DNA from: CAVPOO01 sp963707015
GTDB taxonomy: Bacteria > Pseudomonadota > Gammaproteobacteria > Thiohalobacterales > Thiohalobacteraceae
Direction of reading: 5' to 3'
DNA: 64,000 bases
Assembly: GCA_963707015.1 (NCBI GenBank)
Contig: CAVPOO010000014.1
Span: forward strand, 99,474 to 163,473
Shown here: positions 54,085 to 62,050 of the stretch, piece by piece
How the letters are laid out: each line of letters starts with the position of its first letter
Numbering within the stretch: the stretch's first letter is position 1
Program-made: the position numbers and the translations under genes
The notes under the pieces: generated by a model
Seen by the model: the letters and a program-made list of their open reading frames with translations, nothing else
Told to the model about the DNA's origin: nothing
The model's database searches: none

Positions 54085-54399
54085 ATGGCCACGATGATCG
54101 AGGCGGGCACCTGGGTCGAGATCGGTCGGGTTGTGCTGCGCGGCGGCGAGCGGGCGCCGCAGGTCCCCGAGGATACCCGGGAGCTGGCCCTGGAGATGCG
54201 GGTGAAGGGCTTTCTCGTGGCACCGGCCGCGCTCGGCGAGGAGGCCGAGGTCCTGACGCCCGCCGGGCGCCAGCTGCGCGGCATCCTGAAGGAAGTCAAT
54301 CCTGCCTATACCCACGGCTTCGGCGCGCCGCTCCCCGAGCTTTCCGCCATCGGGCCCGAGGTGCGGGCCATGCTGCGCGAACGGCGAGACCGCCGATGA
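54085..54399 (+). CDS. ortA: 2-amino-4-oxopentanoate thiolase subunit OrtA
   Basis: 104 residues from ATG 54085. The short beta-rich protein (GTWVEIGRVVLRGGERAPQVPEDT, LVAPAALGEEAEVLTPAGR, VNPAYTHGFGAPLPEL) is the small subunit of the thiolase that splits 2-amino-4-oxopentanoate with CoA into acetyl-CoA and D-alanine in clostridia. It overlaps ortB by four bases (ATGA), implying translational coupling. Confidence 0.87.
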   Translation: MATMIEAGTWVEIGRVVLRGGERAPQVPEDTRELALEMRVKGFLVAPAALGEEAEVLTPAGRQLRGILKEVNPAYTHGFGAPLPELSAIGPEVRAMLRERRDRR

Positions 54400-55817
54400 G
54401 CGCCTACAGCTACCCGGCCGTCATGGCCCGGCGGGCCGAGATCATGCGGGCCTCGGTGGGCATCGATTATGCGCACTACACGACCGGCGTGCTGGCCTTC
54501 GACTACGAGCGGCTGCTCGCCGACACGGGTTATGACGTGGCCACTGCGCACAGCGTGCAGCGGCGCACGGCGGTGGGCGACACGCCGCTGGTGGCGCTCG
54601 ATAACATCACCGCGCTGGTGCGCGCGGTGGCGCCAGCCGGCAAGGGCGCACGCATATACGTCAAGGACGAGGCCGCCAACCCCTCCGGGTCCTTCAAGGA
54701 CCGGCGCGCCTCGCTGTCCGTGCATGAGGCAAGAAAACGCGGTTACCCGGGGGTTGCGGCCGCCACCAGCGGCAACTACGGCGCCGCCGTGGCATCGCAG
54801 GCCGCCAAGGCCGGGCTGCGCTGCATCGTGGTGCAGGAGGCCTTCGACAGCCAGGGTATCGCGCAGCCGGAGATCGCCGAGAAGACCCGCGCCTGTGAGG
54901 CCTACGGCGCCGAAGTCATCCGTCTCTCGGTCGGGCCCGAGCTCTTCTATGTGTTTCTGCGGGTTCTGGAAGAGACCGGCTACTTCAACGCCTCGCTGTA
55001 TACGCCCTACTCGATACTCGGCATCGAGACGCTCGGCTACGAGCTCGCCGGACAGGTCATAGAGCAGGCCGGGCGTTTCCCCGACGTGGTGATCGCCACG
55101 CACGCCGGCGGCGGCAACCTGACCGGCACCGCACGCGGTCTCCTGCAGGCGGGTGCTACCGGAACTGCCGTGGTCGCGGCCAGTGTCGATCTGTCCGGCC
55201 TGCACATGGCCTCGGACCACGATTTCAACCGCAAGTCCTTTACCACCGGCCACACGGGATTCGCCATGCCCTTTACCACCTGGCCGGACCGTGCGGACGT
55301 GCCGCGCAACGCCGCGCGCGCGCTGCGTTACATGGATCGTTTCGTGACCGTGAGCCAGGGTGAAGTCTTCTATATCACCCAGGTGCTGGCCGAGCTGGAA
55401 GGCATGGAACGCGGCCCGGCGGGCAACACCTCGCTCGCGGCCGCCTTCGCCATCGCCCAGGAGCTCGACACCGAGCAGATCGTCGTCGTGCAGGAGACCG
55501 AGTACACGGGTGCCGGCAAGCACCCCCTTGCCCAGCTCAACCTGGCCCGGCGCATGGGTGTCGAGGTGACGCGGGGTGATCCCCGGGACAACCGGCCCGG
55601 TGAGCGTATCGTAATCCCCGCGCACCCCGCACAGATCGCCGTGGTGGATGTGGACCTCGATCACGTGCGGCACTCCTATCTGCGCCATGCCATCGACTCG
55701 CTGCCGCGGGATGCGGTGCTGGGTGAGGTGGATCTTGAGTTTCTCGCCGCCGAGACGCGCAGCAGTCGACGCTATGTGAAGGAGACCATCGATGCGTTGC
55801 GTGGCAAGACCGGATGA
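54396..55817 (+). CDS. ortB: 2-amino-4-oxopentanoate thiolase subunit OrtB (PLP enzyme)
   Basis: 473 residues. The fold is that of threonine-synthase/tryptophan-synthase-beta-like PLP enzymes: ANPSGSFKDRRAS near 107 holds the Schiff-base lysine, SGNYGAAVASQAAKAG near 130 and GGGNLTGTARGL near 235 bind the phosphate. With OrtA it forms the thiolase of the oxidative ornithine pathway. Its last 26 bases overlap the start of oraS, which is cut off, so the operon is incomplete on the 3' side. Confidence 0.9.
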   Translation: MSAYSYPAVMARRAEIMRASVGIDYAHYTTGVLAFDYERLLADTGYDVATAHSVQRRTAVGDTPLVALDNITALVRAVAPAGKGARIYVKDEAANPSGSFKDRRASLSVHEARKRGYPGVAAATSGNYGAAVASQAAKAGLRCIVVQEAFDSQGIAQPEIAEKTRACEAYGAEVIRLSVGPELFYVFLRVLEETGYFNASLYTPYSILGIETLGYELAGQVIEQAGRFPDVVIATHAGGGNLTGTARGLLQAGATGTAVVAASVDLSGLHMASDHDFNRKSFTTGHTGFAMPFTTWPDRADVPRNAARALRYMDRFVTVSQGEVFYITQVLAELEGMERGPAGNTSLAAAFAIAQELDTEQIVVVQETEYTGAGKHPLAQLNLARRMGVEVTRGDPRDNRPGERIVIPAHPAQIAVVDVDLDHVRHSYLRHAIDSLPRDAVLGEVDLEFLAAETRSSRRYVKETIDALRGKTG

Positions 55818-55872
55818 TTTCGCCACGCGCCGGGCGCAGCTGGCGGGCCTCTCGGACGCGGAACTGCACTGA
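55792..55872 (+). pseudogene. oraS: D-ornithine 4,5-aminomutase S subunit (oraS), truncated after 26 codons
   Basis: ATG 55792 preceded by AAGGAG inside the end of ortB. The peptide MRCVARPDDFATRRAQLAGL then SDAELH matches the start of OraS (DDFxxRRxxLxxLSDEEL), then hits TGA at 55870. The rest of OraS, and OraE, are absent. This is a real gene cut by a rearrangement, not a small gene. It marks the exact break. Confidence 0.8.
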
Positions 55873-55903
55873 GCTGTCCGGTGATATCCCGCCATAGGGG
55901 CCG

Positions 55904-55923
55904 CTATGTAGAGCTCTACATAG
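55904..55923. promoter_or_regulatory. 20-base perfect palindrome CTATGTAGAG/CTCTACATAG
   Basis: Exact dyad without spacer, just past the truncated oraS, with a further half-like GGTAGAG following. Could be an operator or a relic of one; context is rearranged. Confidence 0.5.
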
Positions 55924-56005
55924 TGGTAGAGTAAGGATGTGGCGCGGTGGTCCAAGGTTCAGCCTGTCTGTTACCGCCCCTTTCGTTTGGCGGTGCCTCA
56001 ACAGG

Positions 56006-56086
56006 GAGGTGCTGCGCGAGCTGAAGGCCGACCCTGCGGCGCAGGACATCCCGCTCATCATGGTAACGATGACCGATGACCGATGA
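56006..56086 (+). pseudogene. Response-regulator receiver fragment
   Basis: 27 codons reading EVLRELKADPAAQDIPLIMV then TMTDDR and stop. This matches the beta-4/helix-4 region of a CheY-like receiver domain (LKADPxxxDIPxIMVT). No start or remaining domain is present; a debris piece between the ornithine and selenium gene sets. Confidence 0.65.
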
Positions 56087-56099
56087 CCGACGACAGTCG

Positions 56100-56293
56100 A
56101 GCAGCCCCCGAAACAGCGACTTCATGAACGGGTCCGCACAGGTAGAAGTCGTACGCCGCAGGCGGGAGGAATTCCTGCGATAGCGCAACGTTCACATGGC
56201 CGCGCCCATCGTAACGGTGTCTTCGAGAAGACCCTCGACCGTGAGGTTTTCGCCGAACTGCCCATAGGGAAAAGCGTCGCGGCCAAGCGCCTC
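56100..56293 (-). pseudogene. MOSC / ferredoxin-reductase-type gene remnant
   Basis: On the minus strand, directly after the SenB stop, reads EALGRDAFPYGQFGENLTVE and GLLEDTVTMG, a MOSC-domain segment, to TGA at 56192. It is followed, with shifts of frame, by SQEFLPPAAYDFYLCGP and FMKSLFRGLLDC, the NAD-binding end of a flavohaemoglobin-like ferredoxin reductase. Such domains are fused in known oxidoreductases; here only two scraps remain, joined by deletion. Confidence 0.65.
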
Positions 56294-56294
56294 C

Positions 56295-57248
56295 TCAAGC
56301 GAAACGGGAGAGCAGGTTCCGCCAACTCTCGCGCTCCCCTTCCGGACTGAACAGCGGTGCGCGGTCTGCACAATGTTGCGTCAACTGCATGAGAAAACCG
56401 GGATCCGTCTCGGCCTGCCACAGCAACGCGGTCAACGCCGCCGTGTCGCGCAACGGGTAATAACCCGGGTAGTCCTCACCAAGTAACCCTACCGAGCCCG
56501 GAATGTCCGAGGCAATAACGGGAACACCCGCCACCACCGCCTCCGACACCACGTTGGCACCACCCTCCATGATGGAACTCAACACCATCAACCGGGTCTT
56601 CACGAATTCCTTGCGCACGGCCCAACCCGGCACCTCCCCTCGCCACAAATAACGCGGGTTCCGGGTCATCTCTTCCCGAGCCCGCTCGGCCCACTCCTCG
56701 TCGTGCGCCTTACCAAGATGAATCACTCGAATGCGGGAGGAAGCGGGAAGATCGCGAATCGCGAGTGCCGTGCGCAACGGGTCCTTCTCGTCCCGCAGGT
56801 GACCGATCACACAGATGTCGAAGTGGCGCCGCGAGGGGCTTCGCGGCCGAGACAAGGGCAGTGCCGATTGATAGATGCGCTCCAGTTTGTCACCGAAGCG
56901 TTGGGGAATGGCCTGGTGCACCTGATCATGCAGGCACACCAGGACGTCGGCCATGTCCATGGAGCGCAATGTGGTCTCCGGATCGCTGGCAAGGAACCGA
57001 TAGATGTCGGTTCCGGTTAGGGCCAGTATCAGTGGGTGATCCGGATATCGGTGGCGGAAAGCCTCGAGCGATTTGGCGCTGCGCCATGCATGGAGAGCCA
57101 CCATGACATCCGCCGACTGCTGGTCATAGTCGACGGCGACACGTACTTGATGTCCCAGCTCTTGGAAGATATGCGCCCAGCGCACGGCGGTGGTACGATT
57201 GCCGGCCCTGGATAGTTTCTTTGCGGGAGTTATCAGGCTAATCTTCAT
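56295..57248 (-). CDS. senB: Selenosugar synthase SenB-like glycosyltransferase
   Basis: 317 residues from ATG 57248. A GT4-type glycosyltransferase: MKISLITPAKKLSRAGNRTT at the N-terminus (typical of the SenB group), ALTGTDIYRFL, and the donor-binding MEGGANVVSEAVVAGVPVIA near 235. In the selenoneine pathway SenB uses selenophosphate and a UDP-sugar to make a selenosugar (selenium-carbon bond). It is divergent from the senA-like gene with only 36 bases between start codons, so both share a promoter region. Naming relies on sequence and gene context together. Confidence 0.85.
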   Translation of the reverse strand: MKISLITPAKKLSRAGNRTTAVRWAHIFQELGHQVRVAVDYDQQSADVMVALHAWRSAKSLEAFRHRYPDHPLILALTGTDIYRFLASDPETTLRSMDMADVLVCLHDQVHQAIPQRFGDKLERIYQSALPLSRPRSPSRRHFDICVIGHLRDEKDPLRTALAIRDLPASSRIRVIHLGKAHDEEWAERAREEMTRNPRYLWRGEVPGWAVRKEFVKTRLMVLSSIMEGGANVVSEAVVAGVPVIASDIPGSVGLLGEDYPGYYPLRDTAALTALLWQAETDPGFLMQLTQHCADRAPLFSPEGERESWRNLLSRFA

Positions 57249-57284
57249 TCTCGCTTGTCTCACGGTACCTTTTGGCACGCCAAC

Positions 57285-58610
57285 ATGTCACGAACCGTTA
57301 GCACCGCCTATCTGACGGAGATCCTGCACGACGCGCGATCCCGCACGCTGGAACTGCTGCAGGGGCTGGACGCGGCGCAGTTAATCGGACCCAAACTTGA
57401 CACAGTCAATCCCATGCTGTGGGAGATCGGCCACGTGGCCTGGTTTTACGAGTATTTTATCCTGCGGCGCCTGTATAACCACAGGCCGCTTCTCGCCAAC
57501 GGGGACGATCTCTATGATTCCATAAAGATTGCCCATGATACGCGTTGGAATCTGCCGCTGTTGTCGTTGGACGATACCATCGATTACATGGGGCAGGTGC
57601 AAGATGCGCTGATCGGGCGTCTGGACGGCGCGATGGCCGACGAGACGGATAGCTTTATCTACAGGTTCGCCACGTTTCATGAGGACATGCATGATGAGGC
57701 CTTTCTCTGGACGCGGCAGACTCTGGCTTACCCCCGACCGGCGCTGGCTATCGCGTCGGAGGGCCTGCCGCCGGACGCGGATGCGGGTGACCTGCCCGGC
57801 GACGTAGAAGTCCCGGGGGGCACCTTTTGGCTGGGCTCGCCACCGACCGCAGCCTTTCTGTTCGACAACGAAAAGTGGGCCCACCCGGTGGCGGTCGCGC
57901 CGTTCAGAATAGCTCGCGCCCCTGTGACCAATTCACAGATCGCGGCCTTTGTCGATGCTGGCGGATACCGGCGACAGGAACTCTGGGACGAAGAGGGCTG
58001 GCACTGGCGGCATAGCGTCGGGGCCGAACACCCCGTGTACTGGCAGCGTGACGATGCGGGAGATTGGCACTTTCGCCGTTTCGATGAATGGTTGCCCCTC
58101 CCGCCCCATCAACCCGTGATTCACGTCAACTGGCATGAGGCCAATGCCTATTGCCGCTGGGCCGGTCGGCGACTGCCCACGGAAGTGGAATGGGAAGTCG
58201 CCGCCATTGGGGAGGCGACGGCGAACGGTCGCGAGCTATCGCCCGGGAAGCGCCGTTTCCCGTGGGGTGACGAACCGACTACACCGCGGCACGCCAATCT
58301 GGATGCTCGTGCACTTGGTTGCATCGACGCGGCGGCTCTGCCGGCGGGCGATAGCGCATTCGGCTGCCGCCAGATGCTGGGCAACGTCTGGGAGTGGACC
58401 GGCGACACCTTCGCACCCTATCCGGGGTTCACGCCCGATGCTTACCGCGAATACTCCCAGCCACTGTTCGGCAACACCAAGGTGTTGCGGGGCGGCGCCT
58501 GGAGCAGCCGCAGCCGGATGGTGAGTGCCACCTACCGCAACTATTTCGGCCCCGAGCGCCGCGACGTGTTCGCGGGGCTTCGGACCTGTGCGCTGAACCA
58601 GGATCGCTGA
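57285..58610 (+). CDS. senA: Selenoneine synthase SenA-like (EgtB family) nonheme iron enzyme
   Basis: 441 residues from ATG 57285. N-terminal DinB-like domain with iron ligands H50 (GHVAWF), H132 and H136 (HEDMH); C-terminal formylglycine-generating-like domain with EWEVAAIGEATANGRE, FPWGDEPTTP, GNVWEWTGDTF and LRGGAWSS. EgtB joins a thiol to hercynine; SenA does so with the selenosugar. Its placement beside senB and selD favours SenA, but EgtB cannot be excluded without phylogeny. No egtD (hercynine synthase) is in the window, so hercynine must come from elsewhere. Confidence 0.85.
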   Translation: MSRTVSTAYLTEILHDARSRTLELLQGLDAAQLIGPKLDTVNPMLWEIGHVAWFYEYFILRRLYNHRPLLANGDDLYDSIKIAHDTRWNLPLLSLDDTIDYMGQVQDALIGRLDGAMADETDSFIYRFATFHEDMHDEAFLWTRQTLAYPRPALAIASEGLPPDADAGDLPGDVEVPGGTFWLGSPPTAAFLFDNEKWAHPVAVAPFRIARAPVTNSQIAAFVDAGGYRRQELWDEEGWHWRHSVGAEHPVYWQRDDAGDWHFRRFDEWLPLPPHQPVIHVNWHEANAYCRWAGRRLPTEVEWEVAAIGEATANGRELSPGKRRFPWGDEPTTPRHANLDARALGCIDAAALPAGDSAFGCRQMLGNVWEWTGDTFAPYPGFTPDAYREYSQPLFGNTKVLRGGAWSSRSRMVSATYRNYFGPERRDVFAGLRTCALNQDR

Positions 58611-58634
58611 CGCCGATCTGTATCTGAGGGTCCG

Positions 58635-59561
58635 ATGATGCCGGATATCACCGCCAATCGCCCAGCATTCGAGTCACTGATGCAACGATCCAATGTCAAA
58701 GGACTCATGCAGCTCGCCGGCCATAGTGCGGTGCTAGCGACCACCGCGCTGATGGTGAGCGCGACGCGAGACACCTTCTGGTTGCTTCCGGCTCTGCTGC
58801 TGCATGGCGTGGCGCTGGTATTCCTGTTCGCTGCGTTGCACGAGTCGATTCACCGGACGGCCTTCGCCAGCCGCCGCCTGAACGATGCAGTAGCCTGGGT
58901 CTGCGGCGCCTTGTTGGTACTGCCGCCGCGTTATTTCCGAGCCTATCACATGGCTCATCACCGGTTCACACAACAGCCCGAGCGCGATCCAGAGCTTGCC
59001 GTCCCCAAACCGGCCACCCTCGGCGCTTACCTCTGGTACGTGAGTGGGTTGCCGTACTGGGCCGAACGCCTGCGAACAACGCTGCGGCATGCGCTGGGGC
59101 TTGTCCCCGAACCCTTTGTATCCCACCACCTTCGCGCCGAGGTCGTGCGGGAGGCGCGTGTTCTGCTGACTGTCTACGCCCTGGTGGCGCTCGTTTCGAT
59201 CCATCTACACAGCGCTGCGGCAATCTGGTACTGGGTTGTTCCCGCCGTGCTGGGTCAGCCCGTGTTGCGGCTGTTCCTGCTGGCTGAGCACGCAGGCTGC
59301 GTGCAGGTATCAGACATGCTGCAGAACTCACGCACCACACGCAGTATTTGGCCACTGCGTCAGCTTGCCTGGAACATGCCCTATCATGCGGAACATCACG
59401 CCTGTCCCGCGCTTCCCTTTCACGCACTGCCCAAGGCCCATACTCTGGTCTCGCACGCGATCACCATCCAAGCCGCGGGATACTTGGCCGTGCACCGTGA
59501 ACTCCTGCAGCGGTTGCTGAAAAACCGTCCAGGAGGCAAAATCAGCGCCTCTGGGTTATAG
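58635..59561 (+). CDS. Fatty-acid-desaturase-like membrane di-iron protein in the selenium cluster
   Basis: 308 residues; GAGGGTCCG before ATG 58635, 24 bases after senA. The three histidine boxes of membrane di-iron desaturases/hydroxylases are complete: HESIH (69-73), HMAHH (105-109) and HAEHH (251-255), plus H219. About four to five hydrophobic helices (28-68, 84-98, 172-215) anchor it. It could act on a lipid, or modify a selenoneine-type product, or make a membrane carrier; none can be chosen from sequence. Operon position implies a role with senA and selD. Function unassigned. Confidence 0.85.
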   Translation: MMPDITANRPAFESLMQRSNVKGLMQLAGHSAVLATTALMVSATRDTFWLLPALLLHGVALVFLFAALHESIHRTAFASRRLNDAVAWVCGALLVLPPRYFRAYHMAHHRFTQQPERDPELAVPKPATLGAYLWYVSGLPYWAERLRTTLRHALGLVPEPFVSHHLRAEVVREARVLLTVYALVALVSIHLHSAAAIWYWVVPAVLGQPVLRLFLLAEHAGCVQVSDMLQNSRTTRSIWPLRQLAWNMPYHAEHHACPALPFHALPKAHTLVSHAITIQAAGYLAVHRELLQRLLKNRPGGKISASGL

Positions 59562-59782
59562 TCGCATGCGACACGTTTTCAACCCCTGCCCCTCGAAATC
59601 CCGGGGCGACAAGAATCCTGCGGGCGTTTAACGTCACGTTGCTGCCCGTCACGGCTGTGCAGAGGCCGAGACCTCATTCCTCGGCCATTCGGGATCAGGA
59701 CGCGATGCAGCTGCGAAGGGCCTTCGCCAGCTTTTGATGAGTATGCGTGCCTGGAAACACTGCCTGCCAAGAGTCACTATCC

Positions 59783-62050
59783 GTGCAGATAAACAACACA
59801 CCGATCGTCAAAGACCTCGTGCTCATCGGTGGTGGGCACAGCCACATCAATGTACTCAAGCAATTCGGCATGAAACCTCTCCCCGGGGTTCGTCTCACCC
59901 TGATCTGCAAGGATGTCATGACACCCTATTCGGGTATGCTGCCGGGTCTGATCGCCGGGCATTACAGCTTTGAGGAAACCCACATCGACCTGGGTACGCT
60001 CGCACGATTTGCGGGGGCACGGTTCTACAACGACGCAGCGGTGGGCCTGGATCTTCCCAATAAACGCATTGTCTGCCGCAACCGGCCACCAGTGGCCTAC
60101 GACCTGGTTTCTCTCAACATCGGTTCGGCACCCATGACGGTGGACGTGCCCGGCGCGGCCGAGAACGTGGTCCCGGTCAAGCCCATAGATTGCTTCGTCG
60201 TCCACTGGGAGAAGCTGCGGGAACGCGTGCTGGTGCGCCGCAAACCAACCCGCATCGGTGTTGTGGGCGGCGGCGCGGGAGGTGTGGAGATTATCCTGGC
60301 GATCCAGTACCGCCTGCAGCAGTTGCTGGCCGCGGACGGCCAGGATGGGTTATCTCTGGAATTCCATTTGCTCACTGACACCGCCGAGATTCTGCCGACC
60401 CACAACCCGCGCGTGCGCAACAAGTTCCAGCGAGTACTCCGGGAACGCGGCATACAGGTCTATACCGGACATCGAGTGATCGCGGTGGAACCGGGGCTGA
60501 TTCACTGCGATAACGGTTTCCAGCTAAGCCTCGACGAGATCCTCTGGGTCACCTGGGCGGGTGCCGCGGGCTGGGTGGCGGAAACGGGACTGGATGTCGA
60601 CAAACGGGGCTTCATCCAGGTCAATGACTTCCTTCAGTCGACATCCCACCCCGAGCTGTTCGCCGCCGGTGACATCGCCACGATGATCAATCATTCGCGC
60701 CCCAAAGCGGGCGTGTTCGCCGTGCGCCAAGGACCGAAGCTGACCGAAAACCTGCGCCGGGCGCTGCTGCACCGTCCGCTGAAGCCTTATCTACCGCAGA
60801 AACAGTTTCTGAGCCTGGTGAGCACCGGCAACCGCTACGCGATCGCCTCCCGTTCCGGCTGGGCTCTGGAGGGGGCGGCGATCTGGCGCTTGAAGAACTG
60901 GATCGATCGACGCTTCATGGCAAAGTACTGCGATCTGCCAGAGATGTTGGAATCAGCCGGCGCGGATATTCCCCGGGGTCTGGCGGATCAGGAGGCGATC
61001 AAAGAGATCTCCGCCCTGGCCATGCGCTGCGGCGGATGCGGCGCCAAAGTCGGCAGCACGCTGCTCACCCGCGCGCTGAGCCAGCTCACACCGGTAGCGC
61101 GGGAGGACGTGCTGGTGGGCCTGCATGCCCCGGACGACGCGGCGGTGGTGGCGGTACCGCCCGGCAAGGTCATGGTGCACACCGTGGATTTCTTTCGAGC
61201 CATCGTCGACGACCCCTATCTGTTCGGCAAGATCGCCGCCAACCACAGCCTCGGGGACATCTTCGCCATGGGCGCCGAACCTCAGACGGCCCTGGCCATC
61301 GCCACCTTGCCTTACGGGCTTGAGGTCAAGGTGGAAGACACACTGACCCAACTGTTGGCCGGAGCGCTGGAGGTGCTTCAGGATGCCGGAACGGCATTGG
61401 TGGGCGGTCACACGGGCGAAGGAGCGGAACTGGCGCTGGGCTTTGCAGTGAACGGACTGGTGGAGCCAGAACGGATTTTGAGTAAAGGCGGCATGCAACC
61501 CGGCGACCAGCTGATACTCACCAAACCGTTGGGCACCGGCACGCTGTTTGCCGCCGACATGCGCCACAAAGCCAAAGGGCCATGGATTCAAGCCGCTTTG
61601 ACCTCCATGTTGCAATCCAACCAGGAAGCCGCGCGTTGCCTGCACCGTTATCGGGCCAGCGCATGCACCGACGTGACCGGTTTCGGGCTGTTGGGACATC
61701 TGCTGGAAATGGTCAAGCCGGCGGGCGTGGACGTGAAGCTGTATCTACGAGCGATTCCCGTGCTCGATGGAGCGCTGGAGACCTTGGCGTCGGGCATCGC
61801 AAGCTCGCTGCAGCCCCAAAATGTGAGGCTGCGGCGGGCGATCCGCGATCTGGAGACGGTGGCCGATGACCCGCGATACCCGCTGTTATTCGATCCGCAG
61901 ACGGCGGGTGGGTTACTGGCGAGCGTCCCCGCGGATGCGGCAGAGGCGTGTGTCGCCGAGTTACGGCAATCGGGGTATGAGCAGGCTGCGATTATCGGGG
62001 ACGTGCGGCCCCAGGACGAGCACGTGGAGCCCGTTTTCGTATCGCGTTGA
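59783..62050 (+). CDS. selD: Selenide, water dikinase fused to NADH-dehydrogenase-like oxidoreductase (SelD/SenC)
   Basis: 755 residues if started at GTG 59783 (VQINNTPIVKDLVLIGGG), the usual start of this fusion; an upstream GTG at 59747 is possible. N-terminal half is a pyridine-nucleotide-disulfide type flavoprotein (GGGHSH at 16-21, GVVGGGAGGVE near 160, ELFAAGDIA near 293). C-terminal half is SelD with CGGCGAKVG (C416, C419; C419 aligns with the catalytic Cys of E. coli SelD) and DPQTAGGLL. Makes selenophosphate from selenide and ATP for the selenoneine pathway and perhaps others. The oxidoreductase may supply reduced selenium. Confidence 0.9.
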   Translation: MQINNTPIVKDLVLIGGGHSHINVLKQFGMKPLPGVRLTLICKDVMTPYSGMLPGLIAGHYSFEETHIDLGTLARFAGARFYNDAAVGLDLPNKRIVCRNRPPVAYDLVSLNIGSAPMTVDVPGAAENVVPVKPIDCFVVHWEKLRERVLVRRKPTRIGVVGGGAGGVEIILAIQYRLQQLLAADGQDGLSLEFHLLTDTAEILPTHNPRVRNKFQRVLRERGIQVYTGHRVIAVEPGLIHCDNGFQLSLDEILWVTWAGAAGWVAETGLDVDKRGFIQVNDFLQSTSHPELFAAGDIATMINHSRPKAGVFAVRQGPKLTENLRRALLHRPLKPYLPQKQFLSLVSTGNRYAIASRSGWALEGAAIWRLKNWIDRRFMAKYCDLPEMLESAGADIPRGLADQEAIKEISALAMRCGGCGAKVGSTLLTRALSQLTPVAREDVLVGLHAPDDAAVVAVPPGKVMVHTVDFFRAIVDDPYLFGKIAANHSLGDIFAMGAEPQTALAIATLPYGLEVKVEDTLTQLLAGALEVLQDAGTALVGGHTGEGAELALGFAVNGLVEPERILSKGGMQPGDQLILTKPLGTGTLFAADMRHKAKGPWIQAALTSMLQSNQEAARCLHRYRASACTDVTGFGLLGHLLEMVKPAGVDVKLYLRAIPVLDGALETLASGIASSLQPQNVRLRRAIRDLETVADDPRYPLLFDPQTAGGLLASVPADAAEACVAELRQSGYEQAAIIGDVRPQDEHVEPVFVSR

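Larger units (their letters stand above)
55873..56294. other. Rearrangement scar between ornithine and selenium genes
   Basis: 422 bases made of the palindrome at 55904, the response-regulator fragment and the MOSC/reductase fragment, with no intact gene. Three unrelated gene pieces on two strands show repeated deletion or insertion at this point. Confidence 0.7.

Noticed and set aside
57285..58610. Plain ergothioneine EgtB call
   Set aside because: The neighbours (SenB-type gene, SelD) make the selenium version more likely; EgtB kept as the alternative pending a tree.
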